Assembly (NCBI RefSeq): GCF_003473485.1
Contig: NC_053047.1
Location: forward strand, 11,857,001 to 11,921,000
Length of the DNA stretch: 64,000 nt
DNA from: Medicago truncatula
Taxonomy: Eukaryota > Streptophyta > Magnoliopsida > Fabales > Fabaceae
Direction: 5' to 3'
Each line of letters opens with the position of its first letter. The stretch's first letter is position 1. This document shows positions 54,096 through 64,000 of the stretch, piece after piece. A program made the translations under genes and the position numbers. The notes under the pieces were generated by a model. That model worked only from the letters and a program-made list of their open reading frames with translations, ran no database searches and was not told the DNA's origin.

Positions 54096-54645
54096 ATGTC
54101 ACAATTTCCGGATGGTCTAATATTAGAAAAAAAATTGTCATTTCCTAAAAGCGTTTGTATTGGTAATCCATCGCCTACTCCGGTTCCAAGGCCTACTCCA
54201 GTTCCAAAGCCTACTATGGTTCTAATGCTATACATTCCTCATGTTGATTGGATGCCTTTGTTCATGTGTCCATACATTGAAAAAAATGTGGATGTTTTAG
54301 GTGATGGTAATTGTGGATTGCGAGTTGTAGCTGTACATGTTAGTGTGGATTGCGAGTTTCAAGTTGTAGCTGTACATGTTAGTGTGGATTGCGAGTTGTA
54401 GCTGTGCATGTTAGTGTGGGTGATGAACTCATTAAAGAGTTAACTAATCGTGAGAGTGATTATATGCCAGTATTGGAAGTGAGAAACATTTTCAATATAT
54501 CTTGAATGATTCGTATCATTGAAAAAATAATGGATTTGCACCAATACAGAAGTGGTACATTATTGCAACTTTCAACAATAAAGTTGTGGTTGAGTTGGCA
54601 AAACATGAAATCGGTATTTCTGAAGAAAAAAAATCCCGGTTAGAG
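54096..54645 (+). pseudogene. OTU-like cysteine-protease fragment (transposon-derived), with triplicated segment
   Basis: Open from 54096: proline repeats (PSPTPVPRPTPVPKP), then YIPHVDWMPLFMCPYIEKNV and DVLGDGNCGLRVVAVHV, the catalytic Asp-Gly-Asn-Cys box of OTU proteases. A segment coding VVAVHVSVDCE is repeated three times within 54315-54415 and breaks the frame. Downstream, 'gtgatgaactcattaaagag' continues the original domain (GDELIKELTNRESDYMP) in another frame. OTU domains of this type are carried by plant DNA transposons. No His of the dyad is in frame. Confidence 0.65.
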
Positions 54646-54649
54646 GACA

Positions 54650-55570
54650 GCCACCACTAAACACAAATACCTACCTTATATGTCTTGGCTTAATATGAGA
54701 ACATTTTGTTCACGTATTTTTGAAAGACGGGTGTCGAATACCTCCATCATGCACAAAGTGAAAACTGCACAAGAAAGAGGAAGCAGTGATATGAATATAC
54801 TTTTTTGGATAGACAATCTTGGTTTTGAGAAATTATGGATATTGAAAGAGGAGATCAACCACCCAAGAGAGAATCAAATGAAGTGATTTCCATTCCTCTT
54901 GATAGTGAAGATGATGAACATAAGAATTTAAAGAGGATGAAAATGAAGAAGCAATTTCACTATATATGATATGACACTTTACTTGTTGATTATAAACGAT
55001 AAATTGGTGTACTTCTTGTTAAATGATGTTTCCGACAAACATGTCGTTTCGTGTCATGGTTGTGCATTCAAATATTGCAGACCGCATTTATCTCCAGAAA
55101 TGATAATTAACTCCTGTTGCTCACAACACTAGTTAGCTATCGTTCCTGGAGCTAACTATTGCTGGTAGCTAATAATAATTAACCGTCGTTAAGGGTATTT
55201 TCGTCAGTTTAGAGTGTCTGAGAGCAAATGGTGGGTGACTAAAAATTTCCAGGGGCAAATACTATAAGTGGATTGTTCTTTAGGCACCTATAATAATTGC
55301 TCACAAACACCTACAGGACAATAGTTAACTGCCGAACAAAGAAATTTTTTAGAGAGATTAAAACAAAAATTGATATATTTATATAAAATCCAGAAGCATA
55401 TTTAACCTTTAAATACTAACAAAAACAATAGTTTGTTAAGTAAATCTATCTCTAAAATATAAAGATAATTGTTTTGGTAAGAAGCATTCAGTTGATCTAA
55501 TTGTTTCAGACCGTCCAAGGAGCAATATTCACATTTGAAATTACCAAAAACTACAACTTGAGAGTTGATT
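54650..55570. other. Gene-free region after the OTU fragment
   Basis: 54700-54960 could be further decayed transposon coding sequence (acidic end 'gatagtgaagatgatgaaca'). 55100-55270 contains 'tagctatcgttcctggagct' with a partial inverted partner 'agctaactattgctggtagc'. Nothing else recognised. Confidence 0.4.
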
Positions 55571-55572
55571 TC

Positions 55573-55676
55573 TTAACAAAAGTTGCCCTTGAATCCATTA
55601 TGAAAGTATCCCCCACAAGCTGCCATGGGTGGGTTGCAAACTGCACATCCATCAATGTTAATAATGCTAGTAGAGA
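55573..55676 (-). other. Possible terminal exon of a small cysteine-rich secreted peptide
   Basis: Minus strand, after a good acceptor (GGAAATTTCAG), the frame reads STSIINIDGCAVCNPPMAAC then GGYFHNGFKGNFC and a stop (55573-55575). Four Cys in 26 residues with Pro and Gly fit a secreted Cys-rich peptide. The MITE at 55757 lies just upstream and may have inserted in its intron. Upstream on the same strand, at about 56305, an ATG opens MVLFDVILLLAYQKK, signal-peptide-like, but the link is unproven. I do not recognise the family. Confidence 0.35.
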
Positions 55677-55747
55677 CTGAAATTTCCTAGTATTACGTAC
55701 CTACACATTTCAGAAAAAAATAAATTAATATCATATTTTTTTAGGAA

Positions 55748-56234
55748 TAATTTAAAGGCTTAATCGTATATTTGACCCCAAAAGTTTCATTATTGTGCAA
55801 TTTTGACCCTCCTAAATTTTTTGTCCGATTTTGGCCCCCCAAATTTACCCCTTGATTTTGTAACCCACACTTCAATTTTGCGTTGAGTTGGAAATTTAAT
55901 AACATGGCATCCTTGTCACTTGGCCACATTCAATATTGATAATTTAAAATAAAAATAAATAAATAAAGTCAAATTGAATGGTAACTGGACATGTTAACAC
56001 ACCTTATTTAAACCCTAAATAGAATGAAGGTTTGATTCAGAAGAAATTCTTGTGTTTCTTCAAAGCTGCAACAATTATTAAAATTGTCAACTATGCGCAA
56101 AATTCTAGTGGGAGCTATGAAATTAGAAAGAGGATAAATTTGAGGGATCAAAATCGTAAAAAAAAAAATTGGGAGGTCAAAATCACACAATTGAGAAATT
56201 TTGGGGTTAAAATTATAATTAAGCCTAATTTAAA
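55748..56234. mobile_element. MITE of the GGCTTAAT family with 9-bp target duplication
   Basis: The body is 55757-56225 (469 bp) with inverted ends GGCTTAATCGTATATTTGAC and its diverged complement. TAATTTAAA is at both 55748-55756 and 56226-56234. It is longer than the copy at 33114 and has a different centre. Confidence 0.9.
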
Positions 56235-56419
56235 TGGGGTCATCGATCATATTAGTCACAATTTTTTTTTGATAGGCCAAGAGCAAAATGACATCAAAAA
56301 GAACCATGAATTTCTATAAAAATTTCTATAAATTGGTGTGCTTCGTTCAACTATTGCAAAATACAACAAAGAACCATGAACACTTATCTAGTAGATCCGA
56401 ACACCAACTTAGAAGCAAT

Positions 56420-56740
56420 TTACTAAAAAGGGGGGAACCTCAATCTTTTCAAGGTTCGGGTTGATGTCACAGTGTCTCAGTTGAAGGATCAATTGGACCA
56501 AATCGGCCTCCGACTCAACCACAAAGACAGAAGGAGGGTGGACAGTGTTGACTATTGTCGTCCATATCGATCATTGTAAATGGAAGTGTCTAGTTCACCG
56601 AGATAAAGCTCAAGAACGACGACGATTTCAAAACCATGTTCTCAATATTTGATCAACATAGTATGAAAGGACTGACCAATTTTGACGCTTCATTGGTCAG
56701 ATCTGTAGAAGAAATTTGAAAAATATTTATTCAGCTCAAG
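56420..56740 (+). pseudogene. MULE-type transposon protein N-terminal fragment
   Basis: Shifting frames give VRVDVTVSQLKDQLDQIGLR, LNHKDRRRVDSVDYCRP, then an acidic KLKNDDD-like piece and MFSIFDQHSMKG. This is the PB1-like/N-terminal region I associate with legume MULE proteins. The transposase core is missing. It might originally have belonged with the OTU fragment 2 kb upstream. Confidence 0.5.
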
Positions 56741-56744
56741 ACTT

Positions 56745-58070
56745 ATGAAGAATTTAAGGCTAGCATGGATATACCAAATGAATATTTAAGTTTGGACAAT
56801 CTATGATCTTTTTTGTGTGATTTATTATGTTGTTTTATTCTGTTGGTGAAATTTTTATTATTAATGTACGTTGTTGAAATACAATTTATCGTGTTGTGAA
56901 CCTTGCTAAACCCTCCAAACATCAAATTTTTATAAAGTTTGAGTTGATTCGAATTATATAATCTGAAAAGCTATGTGAATAATTCAGATTATATAATATG
57001 AACTAACTCAGAATCGATTGTGGCATTACAGACAAGGTATGGACAGTTTGTTATGTGTTTAATACTTTTTTGGTCGGTTTACATGCTCAAAAAAGTATTA
57101 TTTGACTGTAATTACAATCTATGAACGATTTATGACTATAAATAGTCTTATATCCTTCAACATTTACATTTATTCTCCACTTTTTGTTCATTTTAATATT
57201 TTGTTTCTTCTATTTATTTTTGAAATTTATTTTTTCTAAAGGTGGAAGAAAAAACTCAATTAAAGAATTGAGTGGACCATGTGTGGATGTTCATAAACTC
57301 GATAAAAAGAAACTCTAGCCAAGTGGCCTTCATTATGTTGCTAATTGTTTAGCACAAAAGCAAGGGTTTTACTTGTTTTGGACTTGAGTGGGTGTTCATG
57401 TACACTATTGTTATATTTTTGTTGAAGGTAAGAGAAATAAAATATTTGATAAGATTTTTTTAAAAAAATTTAATAAATAAAAACACTTGGACATGTACTT
57501 CTTGAGAGGTTGGATAATTTGGACATGTACTTCTTGTACATTGACAATTGTCTGATGATATAACAATGCAAATTGCTGACATCGTTAGATCGAATTTTAG
57601 AAAGCAAGAAACCTTTTTCATTTCTTGATCAATGGAAAGCAAGAACCTAACTTTTGTGGCTCAACGTCGTTTCAGTTAGGTTTTTATTAGGTATTTTCTA
57701 AAGTTGTCTATTTAAATAAAAATAAAAAATAATGATGGACTTCGAGTAACATCCACCACCATTAGTCCATTACATTTCATATGATATTTATCGAGGTTTT
57801 TATTTGTAATCATAAATAAACATGTGATGTGATAATGTTTTCTTTCAAAAAGATAAACATGCGATAATGTTTAAAAATTTAAAATAGAGTTTTGTAGTTT
57901 ATGTCATTCTATCTGGCCGATGAGTTAAGATATTTGTTTATATCAAATTCAATTATAAATTTTTAAATTGAAGCTCAAGAGGGATAAGTTCAGTAAATTT
58001 GACTCTATAATCTAAATGTATTTAGTGATATGACTATTATTATAGTTATAAATGATCAGTAACGTCATTG
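56745..58070. other. Gene-free; repeat scraps at 57280-57410 and 57590-57780
   Basis: 57310-57380 could read GLHYVANCLAQKQGF, resembling an RNase H tail of a retroelement, and has a partner at 34985. 57590-57780 is the inverted partner of 40535-40705. 'tggacatgtacttcttga' is doubled at 57486-57536. No gene. Confidence 0.45.
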
Positions 58071-58071
58071 T

Positions 58072-60065
58072 ATTTTTTTTTTTGTGTGAATTAAAACAAA
58101 CAAATGAAAAATAACATAAAAGACACGCTAAGTGTCTAGGCGTTCCCACATACCTGATCTAAGAGGCCAGATGGCGAAGATGACCATGTAGTGACACCAT
58201 GACGGAAGAATTCTCATATTTTACAAACCAATCAACACTAAGATTAGCTTCTCGAAATATATGATGCAGGACCAATTCTGGGGATGGTCGATCAAACTTG
58301 TCATCCTTAGCAGTAATGAATTATATGCTTAAAACTCTAACTTATTTCTTCGAGTCAGCAACCGAATAGCCTCAAGGCTATCTGATTCTATAATTGCTCT
58401 TGAATGTTCATGTTGAAGTAGAAGAGTGATACCATGATAAATTGCAAAAACCTCAGCAAATAGCACATCACCACCATCATTGGAGAAAAAACCAATAAGC
58501 CAGGTACCTTTCTCATCCCAAATAAGACCACCTCTACCAATCACTCCTTCTAAGTTGCAACTTCCATCAACATTCGATTTCACAAGACCTTGTTGTGGAG
58601 GTGGCCATCGCACCTCCTTTCTAATCTTATTATTTGTTCCTTTGTCAAGCAGATGATGATCTATATTCTAATGCAATGTATGAATGTATCTAAGTATATT
58701 ATACTTCTTCCATTGGTTGTCACCTAGGATTCTATGAATTTGCCATCTCCATACCCACCGCAAAGTGGATAGTAAGACTTGAGGAGATTGAGATTGAAGA
58801 CCTTCCTTAATCCAATATTGTGTCTTCAATGTTGAGAAGAAGTGTCGAGTATACCTTATAGGAATAGCTTTCCAAATCTCTCGTGCAAAGTGACAATCCC
58901 TTAAGCAATGCAAGACATCTTCATTAGTTAGAAAGAAACTACCACATGGAGCACTAGCCGTGAGATTGCACCTTCTTCAAATATTGTTGATAGGGAGCGC
59001 TTTGTGGAGGCAAAGCCAAACAAAGTGTCGGATTTTCTCACGCACTTTAATTCTCCAAACCCAGTTCCAATCATCTAATGTGTTTCAAGTTCTATTGCGA
59101 GCTAACAACCAATCATAGCCAGATTTATAGGTATATAAGCCTTATCTTATAGTAATTCCATATACACATAACATGTCACTCTTCATTATAAGTAACATGA
59201 GGAGGGTGTCGGTCAACAAACTCAACAATTTTAGAAGGTACATTAGTCAATAAAGAATTACAGTTCCAAAACCCATTTGAGCTAACCTCCCTAAGCGTTA
59301 GATGAGTATATAAGATGTTGACAAAATCAACCTCTTGGCACAATCTCCCCATCCTAGTCCAATCATAAAACCAAAATGAAGAACTTCGTTCACTAATGCG
59401 TAACTAAAACCTTTTATAAGATTGTAGTTGAATCCAATATACTTCTCCAAACTAAAGAAGGGCTTCCATTGCTTTGCTGCTCCATAAAGATCCATGCTTA
59501 ATCTATTTGCACTCAACAAGCGCACCTATAGTTTGTTCTTATCATGTAACAAAATCCACACCAATTTTTCAAGTAAGGCTAAATTAGTGTTATTAGCATC
59601 TCTAATAGCTAACCCTTCAAATTTTCCAAGTAAGGCTAAATTAGTGTTATTAGCATCTCTAATAGCACACCATTTATCCATGTTCCACTTTCTTGTTACT
59701 CCATTTCCTCCACAAATGAAGCTTTTAGTAATCTTATCAATACCATCAAACAATTCTTTAGGGAGAGGATTAATTTGCATATGATATACTGGTATGGAGG
59801 TTGTGACTGATTTCGCTAAGAAAACTCATGACTCTACCAAGAACTAAAGGAAAACCCAAATAATGGCCAAACGGATCAACTGAGATACCCTAAATATCTC
59901 TTTTAGTCCTCTCCAGAACTCTCTTCGAACACATTGCTTTCGATTTGATCACATTGACTTTCAAACCTAAAGAAGATCAAAACTCATTGAATGTATCAAT
60001 AACCACTTGTACCTATGTGTATTAGCTACACAAAATAAGAGAACATCATCAATAAAATCATTATT
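58072..60065 (-). pseudogene. 5'-truncated, decayed LINE (RT end to RNase H)
   Basis: Minus strand from 60060: NDFIDDVLLFCVANT (degenerate F-A-D-D box), PKELFDGIDKITKSFICGGN, NMDKWCAIRDANNTNLALLG, then CHFAREIWKAIPIRY (zf-RVT) and RNase H (QGLVKSNVDGSCNLEGVIGR, FAEVFAIYHGITLLLQHEHS, AIIESDSLEAIRLLTR). T13 at 58072-58084 is the poly-A. A ~54-bp tandem duplication at 59567-59665 repeats AIRDANNTNLALL. Several stops and frame changes. Confidence 0.85.
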
Positions 60066-60963
60066 ATTAATAATACTTATCGCTTCATTAATTTTTTAAT
60101 TTAAAAAAATTCCAAATTGTTTTTCAAATTTTCCCAACTATGCATATCGATCTCTATATATGTTTCAAAATTTGAATCTTAAATTTTGTCATTTTGATTT
60201 TTTTTCATATTATGTAAATTCGTCAAACATGTTACAAATTTTACACAATACATGTCCCTTTAAAAAAACTTTCTTAAAATTTTTCATATTGATCTACATT
60301 TTTTCTCTTTCAAAATTTGCATATTGGTACCTCAAGTTTTCTAAAGTTACTAATATTTTAAAATTCCCATTGTGTACCTCTTTTCTTTTGATATTTATAC
60401 CTTTATCACAATTTTTTTGCAATTTAAACAAATAGGCCAACTCTTATAACCTTTTATATACACCAAACATAAATACTTTAGATCAAATAATATTAATTAA
60501 TTCATCTAAACAAAAAAATAAAGATTTGTTTGAGATATTTATTATCCGTACATCATAAAGATTAATCAACATGTGCAACCACTATTGGCCTGTACTGGTC
60601 ATATATTCTCCTAGAACATTCGTAGAAACTTAGATATATAGCAAGACAAAATATATTCGTCATGAAGATTCGCAGAAATATATAGATACATAGCATATGT
60701 AGGGTATCATAGTCACGCATATTGTTCTCATATAAACAGACAAAGATAAAGAGGCGTGTTAAAACAATACTGTAGGCCATTAATTATATGTCAAATTTCA
60801 TGTCACACCGTTTTCTTACAAAAAAATGTCACACCATTTTAGCTGCAAGTGGGGGCACATAAATTGCTAGTTCCAGCTTTGGTTGGTGTCATATAATTTG
60901 AACCACGTCTTTGACTAATTATTCAGGTTCTTCATGTTGCCAACTTGATAATGGTAGCTCTAT

Positions 60964-61113
60964 ATCCATTACTAAAAAAAACAAAAATTAGTGAGGGAAA
61001 ACATAAAATCGCTCTCTAATTCTGTCACTAAATTTTGCGATTAAGGAATTTGTGATTTTTTTGTTTTCCGTCACAAATTTCCCTCCCTAATTTTGCTTTT
61101 CCTAGTAATGATC
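60964..61113. mobile_element. CACTA-type MITE with 3-bp target duplication
   Basis: The body is 60967-61110 (144 bp). The right terminus read inward is CATTACTAGGAAAAGCAAAA and the left is CATTACTAAAAAAAACAAAA, close to the CACTACTAGAAAA consensus of CACTA elements. ATC flanks both ends. Subterminal 'gtcactaaattttgcga' / 'tcacaaatttccctccc' adds internal symmetry. Confidence 0.8.
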
Positions 61114-61194
61114 AAGCACATTTCTTGTTGGCTCTACCAAATTGACCGTATGATCATGTTTCAATTGAACAATATTGATCAAGTGAGGGGTTCA

Positions 61195-61345
61195 TAATGT
61201 TGCCTATCGAGTAAACAAAATCTATTAAGAATCCCATATCAGATAGATGATGGTCTAACAATGTGTTTATAGGTGATGGCCCCACATCGGATAGGACCGC
61301 CGGTTTAGCATGCTGTTTTTTGTGGGGGCTGGTCGGCCAACTTAA
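61195..61345. repeat. Degenerate TRIM/LTR-like sequence
   Basis: 'cccatatcagatagatga' and 'ccccacatcggataggac' followed by 'gccggttt' resemble the conserved parts of the TRIM LTR at 28048. No primer-binding site or second LTR is clear. Confidence 0.4.
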
Positions 61346-61349
61346 CTTG

Positions 61350-62400
61350 TTTTTCTTTCTTTTTTTAGAATGATTTCATCCTTTTGATTTATATTGGTTG
61401 TTGGACTTATTTTAGGATTTGTTTATGTTGCGAATTTGTTTTATGTTGACGCCTTTTCTTTATTTTGCGATTAAGTATGATGTTAAGTTCGAAATTTGAT
61501 TTTTTTTTTTTAAAAACAGTTCGATAATTGGTTAATTATCTTATTTTTACCATAAATTTATTTGATGTTTATGTTTTTATATTTGTTTTTATGATAAAAT
61601 CTAAATAGTTTTTTTTTTTTGAGAAAAAAATAGTGTTTTGTTATAATTAAGTTGTAAAAAAATGCATTAAAAAATGTTGTTGTTTTTTCTTTAAAAAAAG
61701 AAGTTTTCTGTTTGGCGGGCCGGCCTGCCAACTCGTATGTCCACCACTAAACGGGATAGGGGGAGATTTTGGACTCGGCCATCTAATTTGACTCGGCCCG
61801 TCTCATCCTGTTTTAAGCAGACTTATGCAGGGCGAGCCGACCCGCTTTGCTATCCCTAATTTCTTATTGGATAATGCTAGACCCAGCTAAAAAAACTTCC
61901 TGAAATCATATTGAAACTATCCCATTGGTTATTGACTCGTTAATTATTTCAAATGACTTTTTTTTTAAGGAATTATGCCAAAAGCCAAATGACTATTGAA
62001 AGTTTTTTTTGACAAAAAAATTACTATTGAAAGTTGTCTAATGTATACTCCTAAAATTTTGCGACTCCGATTCCGAGATATATAGTCATACCCTTTCATT
62101 TTTATATTCAACATTTAATTCATTTATACTTGAAAAATACTCGCATTTGAAAATAACAATTTGCTACGTTATTTATTAACAATTAACAATTGTCCTACAA
62201 ATTAATGAAGAGTTTAACAAACAACTTGATTTTGTTTGCATATAAGTAAAAGAGAAAGAATGGAATATTTTTCGTCATTTTCCTTCAAAAGCAGTGAAAG
62301 AAATGTGTGAGTGGGATCAACTCATCCACGTCCATCATGCAAGGGAAACCGCACAAGTAAACTGTTTGAGAAAAATACCAAAAATACTTTATTCCTTGTG
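61350..62400. other. Gene-free AT-rich region, GC-rich repeat block at 61710-61870
   Basis: 61710-61870 ('ggcgggccggcctgccaact', 'gactcggcccgtctcatcct', 'gggcgagccgacccgctttg') is a compact GC-rich repeat, perhaps one end of a MITE; a weak partner is 'ggggctggtcggccaac' at 61326. No coding sequence. Confidence 0.4.
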
Positions 62401-62404
62401 GCTA

Positions 62405-62749
62405 TGTACTATACTATTTTTTTTTAAGGCTTAATAAGAGTTTTAACCTCTTAACTCTTCCAAAGTTGCAATTTTGGTCTCCTAAGAAAAAAATTATTAA
62501 ACCGTCCACAAAGTTTTACATATATGGCAGTTTTCGTCCCCAATGCCAATTTTGACTCGGTCTACGCTGACGTGGCACCCTAAGTGAGGTGCCACGTATT
62601 TTTTTTATTTATTTTTTACCAAAATTTGGCTTTGAGGGGGCCAAAACTGCTACAGTTGCAAAATTTAAATGATGGTTTTGTAGATTTTTTTAAGGAGCTA
62701 AAATCGCAACTTCATAAAAGTTAGGGGGCAAAAAGGATGTACTATACTA
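62405..62749. mobile_element. Diverged MITE of the GGCTTAAT family
   Basis: TGTACTATACTA occurs at 62405-62416 and 62738-62749 around a ~321-bp body. It contains GGCTTAATAAGAG, 'ctcggtctacgctgacgtgg', 'aagtgaggtgccacgtattt' and a decayed right end. The central ACGTGGCA inverted pair is shared with the copy at 33114-33431. The duplication is longer than 9 bp, perhaps by chance. Confidence 0.75.
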
Positions 62750-62759
62750 TATAGTGTTT

Positions 62760-63340
62760 GTGTTTATTGCTTATGTACCATAGAAATATACATCATTAAA
62801 ATTCTTAAAAGACCATTTTATTGTCCAAGTTGTACAACCCAATTCAAGGATAACTAGTTGATTTTGTTGTAGCACCACTTGTGCTGTTTCATTTTTTGGT
62901 GTTGAAAGTGCTTTGTTGGCATTGATTTATGTGGTAATCATGGGAAATCTAGTAGGGTTTCAGGAAGGAATCTATTGAGTGTTATCCTATGTGATTCGTG
63001 GATCAAAGTCTGATTGCAATTGTATGGCCCTCAATAGATCACTGGACTTACTAAGGTGTGTTGTGTGCAATTTCATAGTCTCTTTTACATCGATCTATAA
63101 AGTAAAGATATGGACACGGACATCGAACACGACACAGATACTAACATGTCGACACCGCTAATATAAGTTGAGAAAATCACCTAATTCCTTGTAATTATAT
63201 GTATCAATGTCGTGTCGGTATCAGACACAACACGTGTCCGACATCAGGACACGTTTTACCCAAAGAGTGTCCGTGCTTTATTGGCGGTGATTGAATCCTT
63301 TAATGGATTAGGGTTAAGCTTATTTCGAACCATTATATTT
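62760..63340. other. Gene-free, includes 'gacacgacac'-type repeat
   Basis: 63110-63270 holds 'atggacacggacatcgaaca', 'cgacacagatactaacatgt' and an approximate inverted partner 'cagacacaacacgtgtccga', a palindromic repeat common in legumes. No gene. Confidence 0.4.
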
Positions 63341-63344
63341 TTAT

Positions 63345-63480
63345 ATTAGGTCAAACTCATACTTACAAATCGGTTTATAAAGTGAAAACTGCACCCACTT
63401 ATAAACACGAGTAGATTTAGACCTCACAAAGTTGAACCGGCTTATTCTATCTTTATCCACACCCCAGCATATCAAATGTC
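63345..63480 (-). repeat. Diverged TRIM/copia LTR-like fragment, reverse orientation
   Basis: 'caaatcggtttataaagtga', 'cacccacttataaac' and 'cctcacaaagttgaaccggc' correspond, in reverse, to the 'gccggttttgtaaggttgag' and 'tataaagagg' parts of the TRIM LTR at 28048. Confidence 0.4.
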
Positions 63481-64000
63481 ATCGTAGTTGTATGCCATTT
63501 AAGCGCAATTCTGTGACAATGTGTTTTTTTATTAGAAATTTTGTTGTGTTTTAATCTTTTGATGAATTTTTTTTGTTTTATTTACTATTCATTTTGTCCC
63601 AACCATCATCTTCTTGATTGTGATTTATCAAGAGTTATCATAATCTAAAACAACAACATCACCATCTTCAGTTGACTATAACACATTACAAATATATATT
63701 TCCACGGCTACAAGAAAGGAAAAGTACCTTACGTTTCCATTTTTTTTATATTCTCCCAATATATATATTATGAATTTGGGAAGTTTTCATTTTCAATTTG
63801 GTTTGAAAAATGTGGTTGGTGACAACTGTTGTACTAAACAAGTGAAATCTATTTGTCATCGTTGAATGAGAGAATTTTTTTTTTTTTGTGAAATATGAAA
63901 AACCTTTGTGTTCCAATTAAACAAAAATTGCAGCTTAATCTTGGTTGTCATGATAGGGATACATACAGAAAAGGAACCATACTAATCCTTTGACTTTCAT

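Larger units (their letters stand above)
60070..64000 (+). repeat. Segmental duplication, copy B (partner 42060-44560), continuing past the window
   Basis: Same order and orientation as copy A, 18-20 kb away. Extra length in B comes from inserted elements at 60967-61110, 61200-62240 and 62417-62737 and from sequence at 62760-63530. The last match is at 63911-63990, so the right border is outside or at the window end. Confidence 0.75.

Overview
This is nuclear plant DNA. Intron-split genes, an AT-rich background and dense retrotransposon, MITE and SINE content show it directly. The repeat types (gypsy LTRs packed with CGCTTAAGCGAG palindromes, and a small LTR repeat with the 'cccacatcggatagatga...caagccggttttgtaagg' signature) make a papilionoid legume, such as Medicago or a relative, the best guess. 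The species call is inference. || Layout. 1-3.1 kb: two Ty3/gypsy LTR pieces in opposite orientation plus the last 161 codons of a chromovirus polyprotein. 3.3-12.3 kb: a tandem duplication of a nine-exon secreted lipase gene (404 and 403 aa, both open), separated by a LINE reverse-transcriptase fragment; the second copy has a LINE 3' end in intron 2. 12.5-18.6 kb: SINE, Stowaway MITE and LTR debris. 19.0-27.3 kb: a two-exon Hsp70-like gene (654 aa) whose 6.3-kb intron holds a foldback-type element, itself split by a nearly pristine Ty1/copia element (identical-length 234-bp LTRs, 5-bp target duplication, one 1517-codon ORF). 27.7-30.8 kb: an internally deleted LINE with an 11-bp target duplication and a TRIM element inside it. 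31-35.8 kb: an Hsp70 gene fragment, LTR remnants, a MITE with a 9-bp target duplication and a LINE 3' end. 35.8-40.2 kb: a Mutator-like transposon with matching 126-bp terminal inverted repeats carrying one intact 754-codon FAR1/FRS-type transposase gene. 42-44.5 and 60-64 kb: two halves of an old segmental duplication. 44.6-47.1, 49.3-49.8 and 58.1-60.1 kb: decayed LINEs on the minus strand. 50.0-54.0 kb: a complete SLAC1-homologue (SLAH3-like) S-type anion-channel gene with a 5'UTR intron. 54-57 kb: fragments of OTU-domain and MULE-type transposon genes, a MITE, and a possible cysteine-rich-peptide exon. || The host genes (two lipases, Hsp70-like, SLAH3-like) are unrelated in function and do not form a cluster. 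The most informative structures are the transposons. The copia element has a second, TRIM-type leader (internal segment, LTR and second primer-binding site) between its own LTR and gag-pol. The FAR1-type gene lies between its own terminal inverted repeats, so here it is a transposon gene and not a domesticated transcription factor. Coordinates of exons were read from splice sites and checked for frame; repeat boundaries without target duplications are approximate.
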